A stretch of DNA of 64,000 nucleotides from LMUY01 sp964242215 (GTDB lineage Bacteria > Pseudomonadota > Alphaproteobacteria > Acetobacterales > Acetobacteraceae). The notes below the pieces were generated by a model. It searched no databases, was not told where the DNA came from, and worked only from the letters and a program-made list of their open reading frames with translations. Position 1 is the stretch's first letter. Each line of letters starts with the position of its first letter. A program made the position numbers and the translations under genes. The stretch is from contig CAXTCJ010000001.1 in assembly GCA_964242215.1 (NCBI GenBank), positions 145,510-209,509 of the forward strand, given 5' to 3'. Shown here piece after piece: positions 9,172 through 16,988 of the stretch.

Positions 9172-10166
9172 GTGCTGACCTTCTCGGCCTCGGCGCGCAG
9201 AGTAGCGGCCTCGACGGCGCGGTGGCAAGCGGCCCAGTGACCAGGTTCGACGGTGACACTCGCCGGGTCGACTTCGGTGCAGATCGGCGCCACGAACGGG
9301 CAGCGCGGGGCGAAGCGGCAGCCCCGCGGTGGCGCGTGCAGATCGGGTGGCACGCCGTCGATCGGGGCAAGCGTCTGATCCGGCGTCTCCAGGTCTGGGA
9401 ACGCATTCATCAGCCCCATCGTGTACGGATGCGCCGGGCGGGCAAGAACCTCGCTGGTCGGGCCGTATTCGATGATGCGCCCGGCATACATGACTGCGGT
9501 GATGTTGCAGAGATACGCCACCACCGAGATGTCGTGCGTGACGAACAGCCCGGCCACGCCCATGTCCGCGCTCAACCCGCGCAGGCAGTCGAGTACCTGG
9601 CGCTGCACGATCACATCGAGCGCCGTGACGGGCTCGTCGGCGATAAGAAGTGTCGGGTTCAAGGCAAGGGCCAGGGCAATCGCGGCGCGTTGGCGCATAC
9701 CGCCGCTGAATTGGTGCGGATAGTCGGCCAGCCGCGCCGGGCTCAAACCCACCGCCGCGAATAACTCGGCAGCCCGCGTGTCGGCAACGGAGCGGGACAA
9801 GCCGCCGCGACCACACAGCACCTCGCGCATCTGCTTGCCCAGGCGATACACCGGGTCGAGCGAGTTCATCGAGGATTGCGGGACGAAGCTGATCTTGCGC
9901 CAGAGCAGCGCGCGACGGCGTGACGGCGACAGCGACAGGAGATCGGTTCCGTCCAGGGTGATCGTCCCGGTCGCAATGCGCGCATTGCCTGGCAGCACGC
10001 CGGTCAGCGCGCGCGCCAGCGTGGTCTTGCCGCATCCCGACTCGCCGACCAACCCCAGCATCGCACCTTGCGGCACCTGCAGCGTTACGCCGTCCACGGC
10101 ATAGGCGAGCCCGGCGGCGGTCCGGTAGGTGACCACGAGGTCGCGGACCGAAAGAACGTCCGTCAA
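9159..10166 (-). CDS. Dipeptide/oligopeptide ABC transporter ATPase (DppD/OppD-like)
   Basis: 335 residues. Walker A is GESGCGKTT, Q-loop FVPQSSMNSLDP, signature FSGGMRQRAA, Walker B LLIADEPVTALD, then a VTHD switch. The C-terminal oligopeptide/dipeptide transporter domain (PPRGCRFAPRCPF) confirms the DppD/OppD group. The start ATG at 10166 follows the permease stop by one base, and the 3' end overlaps the DppF-like gene by 13 bases. It should form a heterodimer with that ATPase. Confidence 0.94.
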   Translation of the reverse strand: MTDVLSVRDLVVTYRTAAGLAYAVDGVTLQVPQGAMLGLVGESGCGKTTLARALTGVLPGNARIATGTITLDGTDLLSLSPSRRRALLWRKISFVPQSSMNSLDPVYRLGKQMREVLCGRGGLSRSVADTRAAELFAAVGLSPARLADYPHQFSGGMRQRAAIALALALNPTLLIADEPVTALDVIVQRQVLDCLRGLSADMGVAGLFVTHDISVVAYLCNITAVMYAGRIIEYGPTSEVLARPAHPYTMGLMNAFPDLETPDQTLAPIDGVPPDLHAPPRGCRFAPRCPFVAPICTEVDPASVTVEPGHWAACHRAVEAATLRAEAEKVSTWQH

Positions 10167-10167
10167 A

Positions 10168-11046
10168 TCAGCTTTCCAGCTTCGGAAATAGGAGATTCTC
10201 GTAGCCGCGGCTGAGGAAGAAACCGGCCACTACCACGAGCACGATGCACAGACCCGGCGGCACGAACCAGTTGTATTGCGCCTGGCTCAACGCCTGCGAG
10301 GCATAGGCGTCCTGCAACATGAACCCCCAGGAGATCGTCTCCTGATCGCCGAAGCCTAGGAACGAAACGCTCGCCTGGGTCAGGATCGCCCAGCCGACCG
10401 CGATCGATCCATACAGCAACGAGAGCGGCAAGATGGTCGGAAGCACGTGCACCAGCATCACACGGCCATGCCCGGCGCCGGTGACGCGGGCGGCCTCGAT
10501 GAATTGGCGCTGCATGACGGTGAACACCTGAGCCCGGATGACGCGCGCTGCGTTCGGCCACAGCAGGATTGCCACCGCGAACACCACGTTCTGCAACGCC
10601 GGACCCAGCAAGGCGACCAGCACGATCACGAAGGGTAGGAAGGGGATGCCTAAGACGATGTCCGTCAGCCGCATCAGCACCTGGTCGACCCAACCACCGA
10701 AATAGCCGGCGACGACGCCCACCACCGTACCGAGCGATGCGACGCCGATCGCGGCCGTGACGCCGACGAACAGCGAGGGGCGCACGCCCATGATCAGTTG
10801 CGCAAAAATATCGCGGCCAAGATTGGTGGTGCCCAGCCAGTGCTCGGCCGAGGGCGGCAGCGAGGCGGCCAACTGACCGTCATCGGTGAACAGGATTTCG
10901 GTCGGATCGTAGCCGGCGAGCCACCCGGCGCAGAGGGCGGCGACGATGAAGAAGGCGTAGATGCCGACGCCGATCACGGTGTACGGATCGAACCGCGGTA
11001 GGCGCCGGGTTCGGATCGCGGGCGCGGGCGCCACGTCTACCGTCAT
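10168..11046 (-). CDS. Dipeptide-type ABC transporter permease (DppC-like)
   Basis: 292 residues with about six hydrophobic segments: one near the N-terminus, then the binding-protein-dependent transport inner-membrane domain. The DppC N-terminal signature is present (SAEHWLGTTNLGRDIFAQLI), and the cytoplasmic EAA loop reads EAARVTGAGHGRVMLVHVLP. Forms the membrane channel with the DppB-like protein. Its ATG at 11046 lies inside the left arm of a 32-bp inverted repeat, so the start codon and upstream untranslated region come from repeat sequence. No good ribosome-binding site is visible there. Confidence 0.92.
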   Translation of the reverse strand: MTVDVAPAPAIRTRRLPRFDPYTVIGVGIYAFFIVAALCAGWLAGYDPTEILFTDDGQLAASLPPSAEHWLGTTNLGRDIFAQLIMGVRPSLFVGVTAAIGVASLGTVVGVVAGYFGGWVDQVLMRLTDIVLGIPFLPFVIVLVALLGPALQNVVFAVAILLWPNAARVIRAQVFTVMQRQFIEAARVTGAGHGRVMLVHVLPTILPLSLLYGSIAVGWAILTQASVSFLGFGDQETISWGFMLQDAYASQALSQAQYNWFVPPGLCIVLVVVAGFFLSRGYENLLFPKLES

Positions 11047-11172
11047 GCCAAGGCTTGACCCTGGTATCCACGCGATTGGGCTGATGACGTCAGTCCCGGT
11101 TGGCGTGCGATCACGTGACAGGCCGGTGTCGAGGGCACCCCGTGGATACCAGGGTCAAGCCCTGGCATGACG
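11041..11172. repeat. Inverted-repeat element, family C
   Basis: Two 32-bp arms (11041-11072 and 11141-11172) are inverted copies with one mismatch, of the type CGTCATGCCAGGGCTTGACC followed by CTGGTATCCACG, around a 68-base spacer. A second copy with different spacer lies at 34498-34636. The element fills the whole gap between the two permease genes and its left arm contains the ATG of the DppC-like gene. It is probably a dispersed non-autonomous element; no transposase is nearby. Confidence 0.85.
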
Positions 11173-11175
11173 GTG

Positions 11176-12150
11176 CTATTGGCGGGCATGGGCGATCCGC
11201 GGGTCCAACAGGCCGTATAGCACATCCGCCACCAGGTTCATCGTCACCAAGATCGCCGCAATAAGCAGGAACGCACCTTGGGCGAGCGGATAGTCGCTGC
11301 TGCTGACGGCGTCCACGAGCATACGGCCAAGACCGGGCCAGCTGAACACCGTCTCCACCACCACGTTACCGCCGACCGAGTTGCCGAAGCCCAGGGCAAA
11401 CGCGGTCACCACGGGAAGCAGGGCGTTGCGCGCGGCGTGACGCAGCATGATGGTGCGCTCGGGCAAGCCCTTCATGCGCGCCATCGAGACGAACTCCTCG
11501 CCCATCACTCCCAGCATGTTGGACCGCATCAGCAATGCCGGCAGCCCCTGATACACGATCGCCAGCGTCATCGCGGGCAGCACTAGGTGGCGGGCGAAAT
11601 CGGCCGAGAAGAACTTGGCCAGCGCCGACGGGAACACCGCACCTGGCGCGGTGGCACCCCCAGCCGGGAACCAGGCCAGCCCGAAACCGAAGATCGCCAG
11701 CATCACCATGCCGACCCAGAACTCCGGCGCCGCGCGCGTGACCAACACGAGCGGAATGCTGATCGTCTCGAACAGGCTGCCGCGCTTCCAGGCGAGCACC
11801 GCGCCAAACAACGTGCCAAAGCCATAGGCGACCAACAGCGAAACCAGCGTCAGCACCAGCGTGTTCGGCAACACACTCAACACCAGCCCGGTCACCGGGA
11901 GGCGCTGGCGGAAGGACAATCCGAATTCGCCATGCAGCAGATTGCCGAGATACAGCACGTATTGTCGCCACAGCGATTGATCCAACCCGAACTCGTGCAT
12001 GATCTGCCGCCGCTGGTCCTCGGTGAAGGACGGGTCCAGATAGGCGAGCGTCGGGTCCGCCGGCAGCAGGCGGAACATCAGGAATAGGATGCTGGCGATC
12101 GCCCACAGCACGAAGACCGTGTAGGCGATGCGTCTGACGTAAAATAGCAT
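11176..12150 (-). CDS. Dipeptide-type ABC transporter permease (DppB-like)
   Basis: 324 residues with the DppB layout: an N-terminal membrane helix (residues ~9-29), a periplasmic region with the conserved LGLD-like motif (HEFGLDQSLWRQY) and FGLSF, then five more membrane segments. The EAA-type loop (EEFVSMARMKGLPERTIMLR) is followed by RNALLPVVT. The end, DVLYGLLDPRI, is typical of DppB. ATG 12150 overlaps the binding-protein stop by one base. Partner of the DppC-like permease on the far side of the inverted repeat. Confidence 0.94.
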   Translation of the reverse strand: MLFYVRRIAYTVFVLWAIASILFLMFRLLPADPTLAYLDPSFTEDQRRQIMHEFGLDQSLWRQYVLYLGNLLHGEFGLSFRQRLPVTGLVLSVLPNTLVLTLVSLLVAYGFGTLFGAVLAWKRGSLFETISIPLVLVTRAAPEFWVGMVMLAIFGFGLAWFPAGGATAPGAVFPSALAKFFSADFARHLVLPAMTLAIVYQGLPALLMRSNMLGVMGEEFVSMARMKGLPERTIMLRHAARNALLPVVTAFALGFGNSVGGNVVVETVFSWPGLGRMLVDAVSSSDYPLAQGAFLLIAAILVTMNLVADVLYGLLDPRIAHARQ

Positions 12151-13829
12151 TAGTTGCTGGCGAGTGTTTCTCGCTTGCCGGCCGGGTAGTGCAGCGCACC
12201 GCCGTCCAGCGTGTAGCCAGCGTCCTGCAGGATCTGTGCGGCCTTCTTCATGTCGCCACCATCGATCAACGAATCGTCGGCATGCCAGAACGGCAGCGCC
12301 GTGGACACACACGACCCGGCGGGCACGCCAAACCCATTATACGCCGCGGCGGCCATCAGCTTGCGGCTGACGGCAGCCGACAGGCCACGACGGAACGCCG
12401 GGTCGTCGAACGGCGCGCGTCGTAGATTGAGCGCTAGGAACTGGAAGCCGAGATCGGTCGTGGTGACCACCGTCACATGCGGGGATTGCTTCGGCACCTC
12501 CGCCAATACGCGCGGGTCGCCGGTGAACAGCGCCAGGAAATTGAGCTCGCCCGTCTTCATCATGCCGAGCGTCGCCTCCTGGTTCGGGACGATGCGCAGC
12601 ACCCAATGCTCCATCTTCGGCGCCGACCAGTGGGTGGGATTGCGCTCGAGCATCACCTCCTCGCTGTGGTGCCAGTGCACAAAGCGGAACGGGCCGGAGC
12701 CGATGTGCTTCTCCTCGTTGAAGTTCTCCGCCATGTCCGGCTTGCCCGCCATGCCGGTCACGATCGGGTCCCACACGTGCTTCGGCACCAGGTTGATCTT
12801 GGACAGCGTCGTGGTGGGGAACGAGGCTTGCGGCGCGTGCAGGGTGAAGACGATCGTGCGTGGGCCGGTTTGTTTCACGCCGGCGATGTTGCTGACGAAG
12901 GGGAAGAACTGCGGCGTCTTGTCCTTATGCGACGGCAGGTCGAACGAATACAGCACGTCCTCCATCGTGACGGGTGAGCCGTCGTGGAAGGTCATGCCGT
13001 CGCGCACGACCACTTCCATGGTGGTGTCGCTGGTCCATTTGAAGCTGTCGGCAGCCCAGGGGCGCGGCTCGCCGTCCGGGCCAACGCGCGTCAGCTTGTC
13101 CCACAGCAGGTCGGTGACCCAACTGCCGATGGCGTCCATGCGGACGGGGTTGATGAAGTCGATCTCGTTGTTGGCGTTCAGCACCATGTCCTTCTGCGCG
13201 CCCAGCGGCTCGGCGGCGACGAAGGTCCAGAAGTTGCGGATGCCGATCCCCGCCTCGTTGACGATGCTGTCCGCCTTCCAGACCTGGTTGTTGAACGCGG
13301 CAGAGCGGCGCGGGTACACCAAGTAGATGTAAGGCACGTCCTTGCCGATGACGTCCTGCGCCTGCTTGACCAGCGCCTGCCGCTTGGCCCGGTCCAGTTC
13401 CTGCCGCTGCGCTTGCACCAGCGCGTCGTAGTCCGGGTTCATGTAGCCGACGAAATCGTAGCCGCTCGGCGCGAGGGCCGAGTTGAACAGGCTGTAGACC
13501 AACTCGTCCGGATCGCTGCGTTCGGGTCGGCCGACCATCTCCCAAGTCGTCATGTCCCATTTCTGCCGCTCGTTCCAAACGACCGCGTTCTGTTCCGAGC
13601 TGCTGATCACTTGCACCGACACTTGCAGCCCGAGCTTGCGCCATTGCTGGGCCGCGAGTTGCGCCGCCTGAAACAACGACGGGTCGCTTGCCTGCGGCTT
13701 GGACAGCAGCACGATCGGGCGGATCTTGTCGCCGGCGGCCTGGGCCCGCGCGCCCGTAGCGGCGGTCGCCAACGCGGCGGCGGAGCCGGCCAGCACGGTG
13801 CGGCGCGTAGGGCGTAGATGGGTCGGCAT
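12150..13829 (-). CDS. ABC substrate-binding protein (SBP_bac_5), apparently circularly permuted
   Basis: 559 residues starting at ATG 13829, with a GGGGAA ribosome-binding site about 6 bases upstream and a Tat/Sec-type signal (TRRTVLAGSAAALATAATGA). The domain order is unusual. Residues ~35-200 carry what is normally the C-terminal part of dipeptide-binding proteins (AAQLAAQQWRKLGLQVSVQ; FVGYMNPDYDALV; Q-D-V-I-G-K-D-V-P). Residues ~212-550 then begin the normal N-terminal part: NEIDFINP, GSWVTDLLWDKLTRVGPDGE, FHDGSPVTMEDVLYSFD, GSGPFRFVHW, and finally KKAAQILQDAGYTLDGG, which ordinarily sits mid-protein. The protein stops just where the canonical sequence would continue into its present N-terminus. 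Both gene ends are intact, with signal peptide, RBS and a one-base overlap with dppB. Two binding proteins of canonical order lie in this same window for comparison. Function as peptide-type binder is expected. Confidence 0.9.
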   Translation of the reverse strand: MPTHLRPTRRTVLAGSAAALATAATGARAQAAGDKIRPIVLLSKPQASDPSLFQAAQLAAQQWRKLGLQVSVQVISSSEQNAVVWNERQKWDMTTWEMVGRPERSDPDELVYSLFNSALAPSGYDFVGYMNPDYDALVQAQRQELDRAKRQALVKQAQDVIGKDVPYIYLVYPRRSAAFNNQVWKADSIVNEAGIGIRNFWTFVAAEPLGAQKDMVLNANNEIDFINPVRMDAIGSWVTDLLWDKLTRVGPDGEPRPWAADSFKWTSDTTMEVVVRDGMTFHDGSPVTMEDVLYSFDLPSHKDKTPQFFPFVSNIAGVKQTGPRTIVFTLHAPQASFPTTTLSKINLVPKHVWDPIVTGMAGKPDMAENFNEEKHIGSGPFRFVHWHHSEEVMLERNPTHWSAPKMEHWVLRIVPNQEATLGMMKTGELNFLALFTGDPRVLAEVPKQSPHVTVVTTTDLGFQFLALNLRRAPFDDPAFRRGLSAAVSRKLMAAAAYNGFGVPAGSCVSTALPFWHADDSLIDGGDMKKAAQILQDAGYTLDGGALHYPAGKRETLASN

Positions 13830-13983
13830 GGTAAATTCCCCGTTCGACAGGCGTTTGGGCGCGTCTGAAACCAGCAAGAAGCGCGCCAACGCCGCGCCGT
13901 CAGCAACAAAACCGCCGACCCGGGTTGACGCGTGACTAAAAGGGGTCAGAGGATCACGCCTACCCAAGGAGCAGGGTCCCGGT
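13830..13983. other. Divergent intergenic control region
   Basis: A 154-base gap between two divergently transcribed operons: the permuted binding-protein operon (minus) and the M28-LLM-LLM operon (plus). It must hold promoters for both. On the plus side a TTGACG (about 13925) is a possible -35 box, but no convincing -10 follows. An AAGGAG lies 12 bases before the ATG at 13984. No operator could be defined. Confidence 0.4.
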
Positions 13984-15642
13984 ATGGACGATAATGCGAT
14001 TTCGTTGGTCGAGGCTGTCGACGGGCACCGCCTCATGGGCCACTGCGCGGAATTTGCGCGCTGGGTGAAGCTGTCGGGAAGTGCGGACGAACTCAGCAGC
14101 ATGCACGCGGTGCAGGCAGCTCTGGACAGCTATGGCTATCGCACCACGCTGCTGAAACACGATGCCTTCATCAGCCTGCCGGGCGAGGCGGCCGTGACCG
14201 TGGACGGGGTGGGTGTGAAGGCGATCACCCATTCGTTCGGGGTCGCCTCGCCGCCCGGTGGCGTGTCGGCGCGACTGGCCTTCGTCGGCGAGGGCGGGGC
14301 CGCTGACTTCGCCGGCCGCGATCTTCGGGGCTGCATCGTGCTGGCGGAGGGCATCGCCAGTCCGGCGGTGGCTGCACGCGCCGCACGCGCCGGCGCCGTC
14401 GGCCAACTGCACATCAGCCCGCACGAGCATCTGCACGAAATGTGCATCTCCCCCGTCTGGGGCAGCCCGTCCACCAGCACGCTGGCCGACCTGCCGGTGA
14501 CCGTCACCTGCACGATCTCCAACGCCGACGGCATGGCGTTGCGGGCGCGGCTCGACCGCGGCGAGAGTCCGGCGGTGGTGCTGCACGCGGCGGTCGATAC
14601 CGGCTGGCGGCCGACGCCGATCCTGGTGGCCGACATGGACGGGCCAGATCCGGACGGCGAGTTCATCCTGTTCTCCGGTCATCACGACACCTGGTATTAC
14701 GGCGTGATGGACAATGGCAGCGCCAACGCCACCATGCTCGAATGCGCCCGCGTCCTGGCGCAAGGGCGCGAGAAGTGGCGGCGCGGCGTGCGCTTCTGCT
14801 TCTGGTCCGGCCACTCGCACGGGCGCTATTCCGGATCGAGCTGGTATGTGGACAATCACTGGGACGAGCTGGAACGGCGCTGCGCCGTGCATGTGAACGT
14901 GGATTCCACCGGCGGTATCGGCGCCAACGTGCTGACCGAGAGCGCGGTCGCCTCTGAACTGGCGGCGTTGGCCGCGGACGTGATCCGCGTCGAGACCAAC
15001 GAGGCGCATGAGGGCCGCCGCACCGGCCGCAACAGCGACATGTCGTTCTGGGGCGTAGGCATTCCCTCATTGTTCGGCAGCCTCAGCCACCAGCCACCCG
15101 GCCCGGTGAAGATGCGCAACCCGCTGGGATGGTGGTGGCACACGCCGCACGACCTGATCGATAAGGTGGACCAGGCCAACCTCGCGCGCGACACCCGCGT
15201 GTTCGTCCGCGCGCTGTGGCGGCTGCTGACCGACCCGGTGTTGCCGCTCGACTACGCGGCGACTGCCAAGGCGCTGCTGCAGGAATTGGCCACGCTCTCC
15301 GGCAAGCTCGGCGACCGCCTGTCGCTTGCCCCATTGGTCGAGGCCGCAGAGGCCTTGCGGGACCAGGCTGGCACTCTGCGCGGTGACGACGCGGCGAGAA
15401 ACCGCGCGCTCATGGCGGTGTCGCGTGCGTTGGTGCCGGTCGATTACACCAGCGGCGACCGGTTCCGGCACGACCCGGCCTTGCCGCAGGCGCCCTGGCC
15501 TGCGCTCGACCCGGTGCGTGCCCTCGCGGTCGCCGAGGGTTCCGACGCGGTGCGCTTCGCAGCGGTGGATGCAGTGCGCGCCCGAAACCGCGTTCTGCAC
15601 GCCCTGCGGGAGGCGCACCGCGCGCTGGACATGGCGGTTTGA
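13984..15642 (+). CDS. M28-type peptidase relative with PA-like domain, altered active site
   Basis: 552 residues. The N-terminal part contains a PA-type insert (about residues 90-200), and the centre has an M28 zinc-site layout: GHHDTWYYGVMDNG gives His234/Asp236-region and Asp243 ligands. HVNVDSTGG follows and a late HTPHDLIDKVD gives the last histidine. Where M28 peptidases have the Glu-Glu catalytic pair (G-E-E-x-G-L), this protein reads SGHSHGRYSGS (residues ~275-285), so the general base glutamate is missing. No signal peptide is evident. The TGA overlaps the TTG of the next LLM gene (TTGA). It may act on a substrate modified by the two coupled monooxygenases, or be a hydrolase with different chemistry. 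Fold assignment good, activity uncertain. Confidence 0.8.
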   Translation: MDDNAISLVEAVDGHRLMGHCAEFARWVKLSGSADELSSMHAVQAALDSYGYRTTLLKHDAFISLPGEAAVTVDGVGVKAITHSFGVASPPGGVSARLAFVGEGGAADFAGRDLRGCIVLAEGIASPAVAARAARAGAVGQLHISPHEHLHEMCISPVWGSPSTSTLADLPVTVTCTISNADGMALRARLDRGESPAVVLHAAVDTGWRPTPILVADMDGPDPDGEFILFSGHHDTWYYGVMDNGSANATMLECARVLAQGREKWRRGVRFCFWSGHSHGRYSGSSWYVDNHWDELERRCAVHVNVDSTGGIGANVLTESAVASELAALAADVIRVETNEAHEGRRTGRNSDMSFWGVGIPSLFGSLSHQPPGPVKMRNPLGWWWHTPHDLIDKVDQANLARDTRVFVRALWRLLTDPVLPLDYAATAKALLQELATLSGKLGDRLSLAPLVEAAEALRDQAGTLRGDDAARNRALMAVSRALVPVDYTSGDRFRHDPALPQAPWPALDPVRALAVAEGSDAVRFAAVDAVRARNRVLHALREAHRALDMAV

Positions 15643-16988
15643 CCGAGCCCAAAAAACTTCGCTTCGGCGCGTTCTTCAGCGTGCCGGGCTGCCATCCCAC
15701 GGGGTGGCGCCACCCCGATGCGATCACCGAGACCGACACGTCTTTCCGCTGGCTCGCGCACATGGCGCGCACGGCGGAACGTGGCAAGCTGGACGCGATG
15801 TTTTTCCAGGACAGCGTCGCCATCCCGGGCAGCAACGTCGCCTATGGCCACGCGCCATTCAACCCGAAGAACGGCCGGCAGGCGCACATCGAGCCGGTCA
15901 CCGCGATTGCTGGTTTGGCCGCGATCACCAGCCACATCGGGCTGATCTCCACCTGCACCACGACCTATAACGAACCGTACAATCTCGCCCGCCGGTTTCT
16001 CACTATCGACCATATCAGCGGAGGCCGGGCTGGCTGGAACCTCGTCACCTCGCAGGCCGAAGACGAGGCGGTGAATTTCGGCTTCGACGCCCATCTCGAG
16101 CATGGGGCCCGCTACGACCGCGCCGCCGAGTTCTACGACGTGGTGCGCGGATTGTGGGATAGTTGGGAGGACGATGCTTTCCTGCGCGACAAGGAGAGCG
16201 GCATCTGGTTCGACGTGGACAAGATGCACATCCTCAACCACGCCGGGCCGCATTTTCGGGTACGCGGGCCGCTGAACGTGTCGCGCTCGCCGCAGGGCCG
16301 GCCGGTTGTGGCGCAGGCCGGGTCCTCCCCCGTTGGCATGGATTTGGCAGCGCGGTCCGCCGACATGGTGTTTACCGCGCAGACCACGATCGCCGACGGC
16401 AAGGCTTTCTGCGACGATCTGCGGGCGCGGGCCGTGGCTCATGGCCGTAGCCCGGAAGACGTCCGCATTTTTCCTGGTATCATGCCGATCGTCGGGCGAA
16501 CGGCTGCCGAGGCCCAAGACAAGTACGAGGAGTTGCGCGAGTTGGTGGACGACGCGACCGGGTTGCGCAGCGTGGCTCGGTTGTCCGGCGGCTTGGATAT
16601 CGGCTCGCTCGATCCGGACGGTCCTCTGCCGGAATTGCCGCCGTCCAATGCGGCGCGGGCGCGGCAGCAGATGATCGTCGCAATGGGTAAGCGCGGTATG
16701 ACCATCCGCCAGATCGGCCGCGTACTCGGTATGTCGCAGGCGCATCGGGTGCTGTACGGTACCCCCGCCTCGATGGCCGACGACATGCAGGAGTGGCTCG
16801 AGGCCGGGGCGTGCGACGGGTTCAACCTGCTGTTCGCCCACTACCCCAAGCCACTGGAGGAGTTCGTGGACATGGTGGTGCCGGAGTTGCAGCGGCGCGG
16901 CATATTTCGTAACGAGTACGAAGGCTCGACCTTACGAGCCAATTTGGGCGTTCCTATTCCACCGAACAGCTTTTCAGCCCATGCCTGA
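15639..16988 (+). CDS. LLM class flavin-dependent monooxygenase (NtaA/SnaA/DszA type)
   Basis: 449 residues, the usual length of nitrilotriacetate monooxygenase component A and its relatives, FMNH2-dependent oxygenases with a TIM-barrel fold. Family landmarks are the N-terminal HPTGWRHPDA, the TYNEPYNLARRF segment, GGRAGWNLVTS, the RYDRAAEFYDVVRGLWDSWE block and GRPVVAQAGSS. It begins with a TTG whose last bases overlap the previous gene's TGA. It overlaps the following LLM gene by 8 bases, so the three genes are one coupled unit. A flavin reductase is needed but none is encoded here. The substrate is unknown; relatives oxidise aminopolycarboxylates, sulfonates or thiophenes. Confidence 0.92.
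   Translation: MTEPKKLRFGAFFSVPGCHPTGWRHPDAITETDTSFRWLAHMARTAERGKLDAMFFQDSVAIPGSNVAYGHAPFNPKNGRQAHIEPVTAIAGLAAITSHIGLISTCTTTYNEPYNLARRFLTIDHISGGRAGWNLVTSQAEDEAVNFGFDAHLEHGARYDRAAEFYDVVRGLWDSWEDDAFLRDKESGIWFDVDKMHILNHAGPHFRVRGPLNVSRSPQGRPVVAQAGSSPVGMDLAARSADMVFTAQTTIADGKAFCDDLRARAVAHGRSPEDVRIFPGIMPIVGRTAAEAQDKYEELRELVDDATGLRSVARLSGGLDIGSLDPDGPLPELPPSNAARARQQMIVAMGKRGMTIRQIGRVLGMSQAHRVLYGTPASMADDMQEWLEAGACDGFNLLFAHYPKPLEEFVDMVVPELQRRGIFRNEYEGSTLRANLGVPIPPNSFSAHA

Noticed and set aside
11043..11225. Short frames reading like VMPGLDPGIHG or DTRVKPWHDG at the inverted repeats
   Set aside because: These peptides are translations of the dispersed 32-bp repeat, not genes.
12150..13829. Assembly or cloning artefact as an explanation for the permuted binding protein
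   Set aside because: The gene has its RBS, signal peptide, uninterrupted frame and exact one-base overlap with the permease gene. An artefact joining two ends would be unlikely to leave all of these intact.
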